Assembly: GCA_012184525.1 (NCBI GenBank)
Contig: WOFQ01000007.1
Coordinates: forward strand, 248,001 to 312,000
Length of the DNA: 64,000 nt
Direction: 5' to 3'
Origin: Xenoacremonium recifei
Taxonomy: Eukaryota; Ascomycota; Sordariomycetes; Hypocreales; Nectriaceae
Of this stretch, positions 47,375-59,238 are shown piece after piece (positions within the stretch are counted from its first letter, which is position 1; each line of letters opens with the position of its first letter). Both the position numbers and the translations under genes were made by a program. The notes below the pieces were generated by a model. The model was not told where the DNA came from. It worked only from the letters and a program-made list of their open reading frames with translations, and ran no database searches.

Positions 47375-50117
47375 ATGGGGGGCAATAAAAGAAAAATGTC
47401 TGAATATCCTATTCTGGACAACCAGTCAACTCAGCGCCCGAGGTTTCAACATACTGTTAGTGACAGTCGCCTCGATGTAAGCCCTGCCATTGAAACGGAC
47501 GTCCCCTCTCCCTTCGCCACCCAGTAAGTGATCCCTGTTGATATAATAACCGCAGCAAGAGCACTAACGCGGCCTCTTAGAGAATTGCAACCACAATATG
47601 GAATGAGTCCTGTTCCCCTCGAAGATGCAAGCAACATCTTCTCTGTTTCTCCCACCTACCTTGGTCTCAACGCAGAGTTCCTTGAGCAAATGCCCAGCAT
47701 GTCTCAATCCCAGACCCAAGCTGGGGATTGCTGGCAAAACAACAACTTCTCGGTTGACTCGGGGCTATATAATATGGAACGAACATTCTCTTCTTCTGAA
47801 GGATCAGGGATCAAGACCAAAGATGCGAGCCTGACTCTGGGTGTGAACGGCCTACGCAATGTCGACATTACACATCCAATGAGTCGCTGCCACTCTGAGT
47901 CGACAATCTCGAATGTGCGATCGCCGCCCGTTGACCCTAATCTTTTCAACTATCACAACGAGCCAACATTGGGGTTTCAGATGGCCAACCCTCTTAGTGG
48001 TCTCTTCATGAATATGGATCAGCTGCAGTGCAACCCATATTTGTATCCCAACTCATTTTCCTTGGAGACCTCCCATCAACCCAATTCCTTCGTTGAGCCG
48101 ATGTCCACCGACTATCTCGTGACCAATGCTATCCAACTCCCCCGCACAAGTGTGAGCCACCATAAGAGTCAGGTTCAATCCATGCAACCTATTGAAGAAC
48201 CGGCTCAATCACCTGCTAGTTCATCAGCCAATCAGGAATCTCAGACAAACAGGCTGAGTGCTCCGGAGTCTGTGGTAAAGGATGAGACGGTAAAGAGCCA
48301 AGGTATCAAGGCTACAAAACCTTTCTCGACTCCTCCTGAGCGTCTCGACGGTGTCAAGAAGCCGGCTCGATCCTCAGAGACCAACAACATACCTGGGTCG
48401 AGTGCCTTCTGGGCAGACACTCCCAATCGGGCCCAAGACACGAAGACACAGCCTGATCGTCCTCCCATCAACGTACTCGATCTCAGACAAGGCTCTAAGC
48501 AACTTGGACTACTAGATGAAACTGATATTAAGGAGCAAACGTCGCCTTTTTCTACTTTCAATGTGACACCAACATCCACGTCTTCTGGATCGGAAGCCTT
48601 AGCTGTTCCAGATACACAGGGTCACAGTCGTCGGAAGTCAGACCCAGTTGCTTTCAATCGCCGCCGGAGCACGATGAGTACTCCTATGACCAAGTCTCTA
48701 AGCACCTCTAGTCGCCCCCGGAAAGCCTCTGGAAACTCGTCAGCAACACGGGCTTCAAACGCAGAAGATGCTCGACTCTCGGCGTTGTCACCGCTGCCTC
48801 ACTACACCTTGATGACGCCGTCTCCTCGAGGCAGACGACTGGGACCCATGGAAGAAGGGAAGAAGGAGGCAGCTCGATGGACCAGACAACATAGGACGAT
48901 GTGCATTTCCTGCAAGCTAAGCAAAGTTGCCGTGAGTCAATCTCTAGTAATGCTTAGTATAGTGCGTTTGCTGACATGAGTTATGCGCAGTGCAAATTTA
49001 CGAGTTTAGATTCCTGCGACAAATGCCAGAAGTTGGCGTCGGATGCTCGGCTTCCACGTGTTTGCACAAAGGCCTACTTCCTTGACATCGTTCAAGCAGG
49101 CACCACCAACTATATCTGTAAGCATTTCGTCAATGTTTTCGCTCCCTATGGATGGAAAGTTGCTGACCAAGAGAAGCGCAATTTCACATCAATCATATCA
49201 TGACGGATATGGTGCACCGCAAGTCGCTCTTTGTTGAACAGATCCTCGATTTCAGGCAGCTCGTTCCAAATCTTGAAATCATCGACCAAGAGTTTGACAT
49301 TCGTGTCTCTCATGGCGACAAGTCACTCTTCATTCTCGACTCCTCTGTTTGCCTGAAATACATTAACGCCTTACACAATGGGGTCAGGCAGGCACGACAT
49401 GCGTCCCTTGGCTTTATCGACACGGAATTGATCCGGCTAATTCGACCGAAGGATTGGATGGCCTGCATTAAAGAAGATGCAAACCGACCACAATGTCTGC
49501 TTGAGTTGTTGCTTAAATGGAACGACACGCCCAGCCGAGTAACTTTCTCCGCCATCCCGAAGAAGTCGGGCGAGATAGAGCGCGTCCTCGACCCCGAGAG
49601 TGTAGAAGATTGTCAACATATCTACACCTCAGCCATACTGTTGCGAATCATGAACCGAAAACTGGAGTATGCAGCATATTCAGATCTGCAGACTCGGCTG
49701 AACTCTAAGGAGCATGTCTCGCCAGATCTCGTTATCAACCTCGGGCGGCTTCTCCTGTCACTCCGATGGCGTCTGAGCTGGTGGATTATGTTCGGGCCGG
49801 GCCCGGCTGACTTCCCTGGGACGCCAGCGTCTAGAGAAAAGGACATATTTGTTGAACGGGTGCAGTCTCTTTGCCGCATTCTGTACTTTTACTACTGTTT
49901 CATGAAACGCAGGCTCCCGGCTTACACGACTCCGGGGCGCCTGGACCGCGAGCAAACTATGTACCCAGGTTCTCAAATGCCTGTTTGGCAGGTCTTTCCG
50001 CATAAAGAGACGATTGAGGGTTTTGAAGCTTGGATGAAGGATGGAATGAGGATTATTCAGGAGGCACAGGTGGCCGAGCAGTTGAGGCTCGTGTTGACGC
50101 ACCAGAATTTTATGTGA
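47375..50117 (+). CDS. Probable transcription regulator with an atypical zinc cluster
   Basis: Four exons (47375-47523, 47581-48931, 48991-49117, 49177-50117) encode 855 aa. The first ~490 residues are Ser/Pro/Gln/Asn-rich and disordered, with RRKSDPVAFNRRRSTMSTPM as a basic Ser-rich patch. A cysteine cluster follows at about residues 492-525: CISCKLSKVAC, then C-x2-C in SLDSCDKCQKLA, then a last Cys after 12 residues (LPRVC). The spacing is C-x2-C-x6-C-x7-C-x2-C-x12-C. The last loop is longer than in classic Zn2Cys6 proteins. The C-terminal ~310 residues (RVSHGDKSLFILDSSVCLKY, SLRWRLSWWIMFGPGP) are helical and unassigned. The third intron's acceptor is the least certain join. A DNA-binding role is inferred from the cluster. 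Confidence 0.75.
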
Positions 50118-50395
50118 GATGAGACTCTTGCTGATATGGGGGGCATGATGATTTTCAAGATTCAACTTCTTGTCAATTAGGAGGCTTGGTCTGATATGAC
50201 ACTGGGTTTGGCTTACATGCGATTCGATTTTGGGTTGGACTTCTCTTACATCTTTTCGCAAGTCTGTTTTGGGATACACAGGACATTGAATTTACGACAG
50301 AAGCCTTGCAAGGTGATTTGAGAATATAGACGTCTTTCGTTATGAAAAATTTACAGATTATTTTCACGAGTATGCACATGACCACACGCCAGTCT

Positions 50396-52539
50396 TTACG
50401 CCTTCCTATCAGCCCTCGCCCGACGCCCAAACTTCTTCACGCGCTGCGCATCCCTCGAGTCAAGCAGAACAGCACTCAAACCGCGCTTCATGTTGATATC
50501 GGCAGCGGTAATGTTACCGCAGTCAGGCCGCTTCAGCTGGTCGCGGAACGTATCGGCTGTCCAGATCAGCACGCCGTTGCTCCAGCCGAAGCCCTCAACG
50601 ACGGTGTACTCGCCGCCACCTCCAGCCACGTTGGTCGCGTTGTCGGCATACTTCTCAAACATGGTGCCCACGTCGCTACTGTTGAGCCCCTGAAGCTGCG
50701 GCGTCTCGGATGTTGATCCGCCGGTTGCGTACCAGGTGCAGAATGTTGAGTCGAGATAGCGCTGGGCGATCTCGAGAGCGAGCGACTGCACGGCCGTGTA
50801 AGAGGGGTCATCGTCGCCAAAGGTTGCGGGCACGTTGAGCAAGCCTTGCATCAGGATGTGCTGTAGCGGCGGCCACACGTTGGGCTGGTCCCATTGCTGT
50901 CCGGACTGCACGTTAGTCGCAGGGATGCCGCCGGGGCGAGCAGCCAGGTAGCGGACGACGCGAGAGTACGCTTGCATCACGGCCAGGGGGTTCTCGCGCA
51001 GGTACGCGGGCGCGGCGCCGAGCCAGAAGGGGTAGAACTGGGCCACGGAGAAGAGGACCTGCTGGCCAGCGGGTGCGGTGGCAGAGTCTGCAGCGAGGGC
51101 GTCGGAGTCGGCGGGCACGTAGATGTTCTGGGCGCCAGAGGTGAGGTTGTAGTCGAAGTAGGAGAAGAGCGTCTGGTTCCAGAGCACGGCGTGGATGGCT
51201 TCGCTGCGCTTTGCGGCTTGAGCCTCCCATTGCTGGGCGGCGGTGGTGTTGCCCGTGGTGTTGAAGAAGCCGGCGATGGCGAGCTCGTTGCCGTAGAGGA
51301 TGGAGTTGAGGTCCACGGGAACGAGGCCGATGACGTTCAAGTAGCGCAGCGGGAAGTAGTCGTCCTCGATGGCGTCCTCAGGTCGGCTGAGGAAGCGTGT
51401 GCCATAGTCCCAGCCGGATTCAGCGCCGCTGGCGAGGTTAGCGTAGAGCATGGCCTTTTGCGTGTCATTGAGTGGTTCGGTTTGCGGGTAGATGATCCCA
51501 GAGGTCGAGTAGTAGGAGGCGTTGTTTGCCGTGATGTAATCCTCGCTGTAGGACTCGGGCCGTGGCTGAGTGTTGGAAACGGCGTAGCTGTTTAGTGGTG
51601 AGTTGTGGAGGTTCAAGGTGAGTGAGGTTTGGGAGTGAGTGAACTTACTGGTTGAGCGTGTATGTCTCGTTTCCTGCTGTGACTTGAACGGTGCGATTCG
51701 TCATCCAGAAGTCGTGCTCCTTGACCAGCAGCGGCAGAGCGCGGTCGAGGATGGCCGTGTCATTCGTGTGCTCGATGTAGATCTTGACCATCTGCGAGAG
51801 CAGCGGCGGCTGGGAGCGGTTCAAGTAGTAAACGCGCCCGCCATTCGGCACAAACCCGTAGTTCTCAATGAAGTCCAAGAAGTTCTCGATGGTGTTCTTG
51901 GAGATGCCAATGAAGCTACCCCCGGTGCGCAGCAGGCCCTGGAGGATCCAGTACGAGTCCCAGTAGTACGGCTCACGGAAGCGGCCGCCTGCGACAACGA
52001 AGGTGCGGTTCACGGGGATGAAGCTGGTCGGGCAGGACGTGCAATTGGTCGCGTTGGAGGCGTAGGAGCGTGTCAGGTCGGGCCAGATGTCGATGACCTT
52101 GGAGACGAATTGGTTGATGACGGGGTCGGAGATGTTGTTGAGAAAGCTGGGATCTGTGGAAAGCTCGGAATCTGGGACCTCTTGAAGCTCACCGCCTGCG
52201 TCCGCGAAGTACGTGGCGAGGAACTCCTGCAGGGCGGAGGAGTTGGTAATTGGCTTTTCGAGCTTGTCAAAGGCGGCCTCGATCACGGAAAGGGGTTGGA
52301 GAGCAGGCCTGGTGGTGTAAGCGATGTGCATTTTCTGCTGGAGAGACTTCTGGCACTTACATGTCGACAAAGGTCTTGGAGTCCGAGAATGGCTGGGCTA
52401 ACTCAATGTCCTTGAGGATATCGCCGTGACAGTAGATTGGCGAGTCGCAGGGCGCGACAACAGTGCCATTGACATACAGCGCCGAGACGGCCGTAGCGGC
52501 CGAAGCCATGAGGCCGACGATGCGTCCCAGAGAAGCCAT
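50396..52539 (-). CDS. Secreted trehalase, glycoside hydrolase family 37
   Basis: Three exons (52539-52361, 52308-51649, 51587-50396) encode 676 aa. The enzyme hydrolyses trehalose to two glucose molecules outside the cell or in the wall. A signal peptide is present (MASLGRIVGLMASAATAVSA). DSKTFVDMP starts the catalytic region and is split by intron 1. GH37 signatures are GGRFREPYYWDSYWI and QWDQPNVWPP. The catalytic Asp should be in ESGWDYGTRF and the catalytic Glu in GGGGEYTVVEGFGWSNGV. More than ten N-x-S/T sequons fit a secreted glycoprotein. It lacks the calcium-binding and phosphorylation N-terminus of cytosolic neutral trehalase. The C-terminus ends in a basic tail (KKFGRRARADRKA). Confidence 0.93.
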
Positions 52540-53859
52540 CCTGCAAGCACTTCACAATGAATTGGTGTCTCGGGAGAGTGAGACAACACGCGAGAGGAGC
52601 AAGACCGGGGCGCCATGAGCTATATCATGGATCAAGTATGTCATGAGACTCAACACCCGCGCCGGCCGGAATGAGAAGGCAATGACATGATTTCTGCCCA
52701 TCCTGCCCCTCGCTAACGCACAGCCTAGACGACGTTGGAACAAGCTTGATGGGAGGGATGTTTCGCCCGCAGAATCCGGGGAATGCGGAGACAAAGAGTG
52801 TCATCCTGCTGCCCGTCGCGGCAACTCGTGGCGGTGATCGCAAACCACGTCTCTGCGGGATTCGGCCCGTCCATCATTTCAGCTGTGAGTCCTATGCATG
52901 GCAAAAGCCGTTCCCCCCCCTGCTTGACGAAGCTTCACGTCTTCCCCGCAGAGCGTTAGTGGCCGTGGTTTTGGCCGATTGGTTGGGGTTTGAGGGCCTG
53001 ACGTCAAGGAAACGGAACTGGATGACGATCTCGAGCTTTGCGAATCTCGGCGGAAGTGCGGAATTGGGTGCGCGGGGGTCATGGGTATGTCAGTGGCGTG
53101 AATCGGCGGTCTTGGGAGTTCCTAGCTAAGAAAGTCGTGTAAGTGCCAGGTTTTCCGCTCTGGGCGGGATATCGTCATTTACTTCGGAGGGGCCGCGTTT
53201 TCGATGCTACTCACACCGTTGTAAAACGTGCGGAGAGAAACTTTGAGGGGATTTGGGTTCTGGCGTGATTCTGTTGGCCTTCCGCTTTGGGAGGTGCGGT
53301 GAGCGACTTGGCGATATGTCAGTTCTCGGCTTATTTGTCACTGTTGAGGTTGTTTTGACCGGGGTTCTTTTTCTTGGATTGGGAGGTTATTGGTCCGTCC
53401 TGGAGCTGCTCGTTCTGCCGATATTTTGAGTTTAATTGCTAGCCCGGCCTTGAGTCTCTTCGGCGCGGCAACTCGACTCGCGCCAACTATTCGGAATCCA
53501 TAACTTCAATTGTTTCAACTCTCGAAACACCAGCCAACTGCTTCCTAAAATACTAACCAATGACAAATTCAGCCATGATTCATTTTCCAGGCGGTTAGAT
53601 ATACATAGACATAATGAGGGCACGAAAGGAGTTGACTGTTGGCCGTTTCTTGAGACCTGTTTCAGCCAATTGTTAGCAACTCTCGTCCTTCAATGGCAAC
53701 GCACTATTACGCGCCGCCTTTCTCACCAACTCTACAACCAACACGGCAAACCTCAAATTTAAATACTTCAGGTCGTCTTTGTAATGTTTGTCTACTTTCG
53801 TTCATCTCAATCAATTTCTTTTCTCTTTCTCGTCAGTTTGTCTTTTCTACCCACTGACC
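52540..53859. promoter_or_regulatory. Divergent intergenic region, trehalase / HET gene
   Basis: This 1.3-kb region separates two divergent genes. An AT-rich TTTAAATAC motif at about 53758-53766 lies 100 bp before the HET-gene ATG and may be its TATA element. No coding exon was found. Confidence 0.4.
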
Positions 53860-56513
53860 ATGTCGCAGTCTGGGTCAGGCACCCAGCAAGGCCCTTCTGT
53901 ATCCGAAAAAGATACGAAAAAGTCGCAGCACAAATCAGCAAGCCCGAAGAAAAAAGCTCCTGCTTCTAAACAGGAATCTGTCTCACCAGATACATCGCCC
54001 CCTCTCTATCATGCTCTAGGGAAGGACGCAGATTCCATTCGACTACTCAAAATCGTTTCCGGCCCAGCCAACAGATGCGATCCTTCCACCCTCAAATGCA
54101 AGCTTGTTGAGGTTGCTTTTGCAGATGCGCGATCGTATAAAGCCATATCGTATCGCAAAGATGATCAAGACAAGAAGAAGAGTGTGGTGATCAATGATAT
54201 TTCAGTCAGCGTCAGCGATACAGTATACGAGATCCTATTTTACCTCTGCAGGCCCGGATATGGATACTGGGGATCCTACTGGATCGAGGATATCTGCGTC
54301 AACGATTCTGATATCGAAGAATGCAATCGCCACCTGAATATCAAACCGCAGATTTTTCTTCGAGCAAGAGAGGTTTATTCTTGGATGGGTCGGAGCTATT
54401 CTCGGTACACGATGGAATTGCATGGAGATCCTGGGTGTTCTTCTATTCAAGAACACAGAACAGATATGCAAGAGATGGTGGATGCGGTTATCCAAAATGA
54501 TCACTGGTACCAACCATGGATTGCATTAGAACTTGCATCGGCACAATCTATACGAGTTTGCTTTCGCAAATGTATTTCCTGGGACTATATGTTGGCCATA
54601 TTACGCGAATACAGGCCAAATCTCACCCAAGAAGGTCCAATGTGGCTACAGTCCATGATTGAGCGGAAATACAGCCACGACTTCAACTTCCAAAGAGTTT
54701 TGATGGATTCACCAAGGCATTGTTGGCCTCGTCCTCACGACGTTATCTACAGCTTGATAGGCATGTGCCCCGATACGTACGGATTTCCTATGGACTACAG
54801 GAAATGTGAAGAGGCCGTTTGGCAAGATGTCATGGTATTTATGAGTAAGAAGGATCTTTTTATGAGTACGAAGGATCTTTTTATGGGTACGAAGGATCTT
54901 TTCAACGATGGCAAAGAGGTAGAAGATCCTGTGCTTTGGGGCTCCTTTATCCACACACTCCTCAGGGGAGCGTCTTGGGATTGGAATGTTCACAGGTCCT
55001 GTACTGACGCATCAATGGCGCTTTCGCCACCATCGGAGGATTCTGGATTATTCCGTATCAAGGCCATCATCCTGGGCCAAATCACTACAGTTGGACCTGG
55101 GATATCACAGGTGATTGCCAGCACAGAAATGTTGGATAAGTGGCGGCAGTCCGTCCAAGAAAACTTTCCAACCAGTCTCTGCGAAGCAAGAAGAGATTGC
55201 GACGCTCTTACGATAGAAATTTTGACCTATGAAGATTTCGAAGATGACCTGGGGGAACACTTCTCTAATGACACGCACCACGTCAAGAGAGCCGCGGTGT
55301 TCGCATCTTTCCATCCCTCGTCTCTGCTGGAGGAGGAGCAGCAAACTCAATACATGGCGACATTCGTGGACGACGACATTCCCGCTTGTCTCGTTCAATT
55401 TCGCCCAGTAGCGAGGAAGTTGCCTTGGAAAATGGGACTTGCACCGAAGCAAACGATGCCAGGAGACTTCCTCGTTCACATTCCGGGTACACCAAGTCCA
55501 TTCATTCTACGGTACCCCAAGGAAGGGTTGACACTCCAGCTGCTTGGAAAAGCCTTTCTTATGCCGGACGATAAAAAACCAGAACTCCAGGAATTTATAC
55601 GAGAACCTCCGATCTTCGGTTTTGCGACAGTTCATCTCGAAATAGATGGGAAAGCTCTCTATTCGATCATACAAACCTGCGACGATGAGTTTGAGTACGT
55701 TCACAACCAACTCTACTCACTATGAATGCTGACATATCCTGAAACAGCTTTACACGGAGGGACATGCCTTTGCAGTCGTGTTCTCCTAAGAAACTCCCCG
55801 GGACTCCCAGGGAGCGGCCGTCACTGAGACTCCCTCCTGCTGAAAAGTCTAGGAGCCTTTTGCTAGAGACTGACACAGGGATAAATCGGTCAAGCTCCGT
55901 CTTCTCAAGTCCTTCATCTAAGGTGTCCGAGAAAACCACAATAACAATTACAACACCCCCTAGCCCCGAACCGAGCATGAAGCTCCTACCCGCAGTTGTT
56001 GAAGATGGATTTTCTCCGCAGGACGAACCGACGCAAAAGATATCCGAATCTAGCCTGTTCGGACCTCTTCTTGTAACGAAGGAATGGAAGGAACGGCGAT
56101 TCACTGAAGCGACGTCAAGCCCCAAACCCCAAAGCATGTTTGGGTCTGATAAAAAGACGGACGAAACTCCTGTCCAAAAGAACGCTTTTGGCGGGCTGTT
56201 TGCAGGTTCCTCACATTGTACAGCCGCTCAAGGACTCCCCGAAGATCGTCGGTCGAGCAGTCCTTTTGCTGCAGCGTCCCAGTCAAGTAGTGCATTTGGT
56301 GGTAAGCCACCTTGCGATGTCGTGGAAAGTAACAAGCAACCTACAACTAATTTATTCGGCTCAAATTCAACGCCCAAGACTACCAGTCTATTTGGAGGAG
56401 GAGGAGGATTTGGTACAGATCCAACGCCCAAGACTACAGGTACTAGTCTATTTGGAGGATGGGGAGGATCTGGTACAGATCCAACCCCCAAGCCTGCAGG
56501 TAGTCTATTTTGA
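53860..56513 (+). CDS. HET-domain protein with FG-repeat C-terminal tail
   Basis: Two exons (53860-55694 and 55748-56513) encode 866 aa. Residues about 93-180 show the blocks of a heterokaryon-incompatibility (HET) domain in diverged form: YKAISY, then YWIEDICVNDSDIEE (usually WIDxxCINQxDxxE), then FLRAREVYSWMGR. HCWPRPHDVIYSLIGMCPD and FPMDYRKCEEAVWQDVMVFM match the region that normally follows. The 53-nt intron joins DDEFD to FTRRDMPLQ. Exon 2 is a Ser/Pro/Thr-rich tail with FG motifs (SLFGPL, SMFGSD, NAFGGLF, SAFGG, NLFGSN, TTSLFGGGGGFG) and a repeated GTDPTPK unit, as in nucleoporins. HET proteins act in non-self recognition and cell death. The fusion is unusual, and the stop lies within a repeat. 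Confidence 0.8.
54841..54903 (+). repeat. Three tandem 21-bp coding repeats in the HET gene
   Basis: Three adjacent copies of a 21-bp unit (atgagtacgaaggatctttt plus t) encode MSKKDLF, MSTKDLF and MGTKDLF. The copies differ by one to three bases, so the expansion looks recent. Confidence 0.9.
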
Positions 56514-56869
56514 GGAGCAGCAGGATTTAGTACTGTAGGGTTTGGGATACCATCTTCGACCTCCAAAAATGTTTCAGAATGATATCTCGACGTGATCGAA
56601 GATGTGGCTTTGACTATGAGCAATTATGGCTGGCGCGCTAGTTGTGCTTTGACTTCGTTATCGTTGTCTGTCCTGTACCGAGACCAATTCAAGGGTGTTT
56701 ATGCGATGAAAGAGCCTATAGATATCAATATGATCCTGTTTATGGGGTTTCGCTGACTGTATCCTCTTCGTGCGTCTGAGGTATTGTCTGGGTCCCTCCA
56801 ATATGTAATTTGAAAGGTAGTATTGATCTTTCAGCGTTTGATCTCTCTATTTCTTAATCTTTAGCACAT
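56514..56869. other. Convergent 3' region with in-frame FG remnant
   Basis: This 356-bp region lies between the HET and threonine aldolase stops. The first 69 bp stay open in the HET frame and read GAAGFSTVGFGIPSS followed by a few residues to TGA (56580-56582). The rest is probably 3' UTR. Confidence 0.5.
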
Positions 56870-58262
56870 CTATTGTGGTCGATACACGCTTCCTTTCCCA
56901 ATTGTTTGCTTCTCACTCAAATTCTCGCGTTCGGTAAGAATTTTCGTAAACGCAACCTCTAGCCTCTTCAACACTTCCGCCTCGTTTTGGGCGACCTGGT
57001 AATGTGTCACAAGTCGGTTCGAAGAGAAGGTTAGACCAGCTTCCTTTCCGACCTCGACAAGTCGTTGGGTACTGCACCCGGCCGCGTCAAGGTCCAACCA
57101 GCACATGTTGGTCTCAGTCGGCTCGGCTAACTTCCCTCCCTTACTAGTCCACAGCGCGTCGACCTTCTGTGCCATATCATGGGACACCTTCAGGAGGCCA
57201 TCTTCGCCATTTGGGGCCTTTCCGAACGTTTCATCGACGGCTACCCTTCCTGCGGCCGTGAGGAGGCCGCTCTGTCGTAGACCGCCGCCGATAGACTTGC
57301 GAATCCAACGAGCGTGGCGAATGGCCTTTTGTGTGCCGACCAAAACACTACCAACTGGCGCACCGAGGCCCTTGGATAGACATAGTGTCACAGTATCGAA
57401 GAGGGAGCAGAATTCGGGGAGAGTGCCTGCTCCAGAGACCACGGCCTCCCACAGTCGGGCGCCGTCGCAGTGCATGAGGATGCCATGCTCGCGGGCAAAG
57501 GCAGAGATGCGTTGAACTTCACCAAGGGGCATAACAGTGCCATTGAGAGTATTCTCAAGGCTAATGACTCGCGTCGGACAGCTGTGCACGTCATCGTCGA
57601 TCACTGCATTGGCAGTAATGTCTTCGAGAGTGAGGTATCGGCCGTTACGGGGCACAACAGGATGAATCTGAGCACCGGTAAGAGCAGAGGTCCTATGGGG
57701 CCAGGTCAGCATTGAGTGAGGCTATCGTGGCAAAGATGAACCCACCCTCCTGCCTCGTAGCAGAAGATGTGCGATCGGTGGTCGCAAAGCACGCTGTGCG
57801 GTGGCTGGGTCAGAAGCGTCCGCAGAGCAACCTGGTTGCCCATGGTGCCAGAGAGGACGAAGAGACCAGCCTCCTTGCCAGTGCGAGAAGCTACATAGGC
57901 CTCAAGGTCCTTCGTGGCTGGGTCTTCTTCGAAAACAGCATCGAGAAGGGAGCAAGATTGGACGGCCTGCAGCATGGCGGGCGTAGGAGTGGTGACGACA
58001 TCACCTTTGATATGTTAACACAATGAAACACATAATGGATGAGAGTATAAGTCTACTTACTGCGGAGGTCGAATGCGGCTGGGCCCTTACTGCCAACCCA
58101 AGCGTTGTGAGCTGAGGCCATGGTGGAAGATTGGGTGAAGAAACGATGTGAACGTGAGGCTTTTGGAATGGCTTGGAATAAAGGAACAGCAATGGGCCTG
58201 TGAGAGCCTTTGAGAGTCGTGAGGAGACGAGGACAATTGATTGCTACAACTGATCGAGTCAT
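56870..58262 (-). CDS. GLY1: L-threonine / low-specificity threonine aldolase
   Basis: Three exons (58262-58061, 58004-57746, 57692-56870) encode 427 aa. The PLP enzyme splits threonine or allo-threonine into glycine and acetaldehyde. The catalytic core starts at AAFDLRSDVVTTPTPAML. Family motifs are FVLSGTMGNQVALRTLLTQP, HIFCYEAGGTSALTGAQIHP, RVISLENTLNGTVMPLGEVQ, LMHCDGARLWEAVV and the PLP lysine in VTLCLSKGLGAPVGSVLVG. The upstream start gives an Arg/Ser-rich, acid-free leader (RLLTTLKGSHRPIAVPLF, KASRSHRFF), as in a mitochondrial presequence. The inner Met at 58121 (MASAHNAWVG) would give the cytosolic form known from yeast. The splice joins at LRS|DVV and EAGG|TSA restore the frame. Confidence 0.94.
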
Positions 58263-59238
58263 GGCCACCGTGGATGGTTTATAGTTGACATGGAAGCCCG
58301 AAGGATTCGATATCGGAGGTCTATCTTGCAAGGGCGCGCGGATTTAGACAAGCACGGATTCCCCCGCAGTAACATTGACAAGTTGCGGGCCGAGCCAACA
58401 GAACAGATAGACAAGTTAGGCCCGTTTGTTGCCGATGAGATCTTACAATTGAACCTCTACCAAAAATATATGGGTTTCGTATAGAGCTTGAGTTTATAAT
58501 GAGTTATTCCTCAATTAATAAGAATACTTCGGCCAATTACAATTGCAACGCTCATTAACGAGAACACCTCATCTCTCGTGAAGTTAGGTGCCCCCTCAGG
58601 CGGTGTTCTTTAGAGTGGACTTTATACTCCGTTTTACATTCAGCGATCTCGGGAAAATCCGATAGGTTGAACGACACCTTATCGGTGTCCGGTTAGGAAT
58701 TGAATACTACAGAGACTCAGGACTTCGCATGCATTAATTCCTTGTCTGCAAAGGGAATCTTTTTCTCCCTTCGCCTCCAGGTCCACTATAGTTGAAGAGC
58801 GACTGTGCAACCCCTGCTACAGTCAGGCTCTTATAAGGGACTTTCACGGGCGCCCCAAATTTAACCCAGTATTAAGGCTGATCATCAAGATGCCAAGTCT
58901 TTTCTTAAATTCTTCTCCCCGACTGATGCAAGAATCAAAGAGACCAGGGTAAGAAAGGCCTTATCACTCTTATTATTATCGCTTGGATTGGCTGGATTGA
59001 TTGCGGGCTTACAGTGCCTGACAGGGTCTGCTCCGATGACACCACTGGAAAAAGGGCAGATTCTTAATTTAGCAGATCGAGGCTTTCCAGGGGCTGAATT
59101 CTTAGACTGCCTGGACATTTCCAATCCACGTTCAGCCACATGTCTCCTTGCTCACGCATCCCTCCCGTTCTCCAACGAGGCGCTGATGCCCTCACCACGC
59201 TCCTTTAGCATTAAGCCAGGAGCCTGGCCGCATTCGCC
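58263..59238. other. Intergenic region, AT-rich, with an open frame of uncertain origin
   Basis: This 976-bp region lies between divergent genes. The 58480-58560 part is AT-rich. A 126-codon + strand frame without a suitable ATG runs from 58865 to 59242. It reads a hydrophobic Leu-rich stretch and then TPLEKGQILNLADRG, which recalls the helix-turn-helix start of Tc1-type transposases. It may be a transposon relic. No gene is called. Confidence 0.35.

Noticed and set aside
50894..52415. Two long + strand frames opposite the trehalase
   Set aside because: They are antisense to a GH37 gene with all signatures and a signal peptide.
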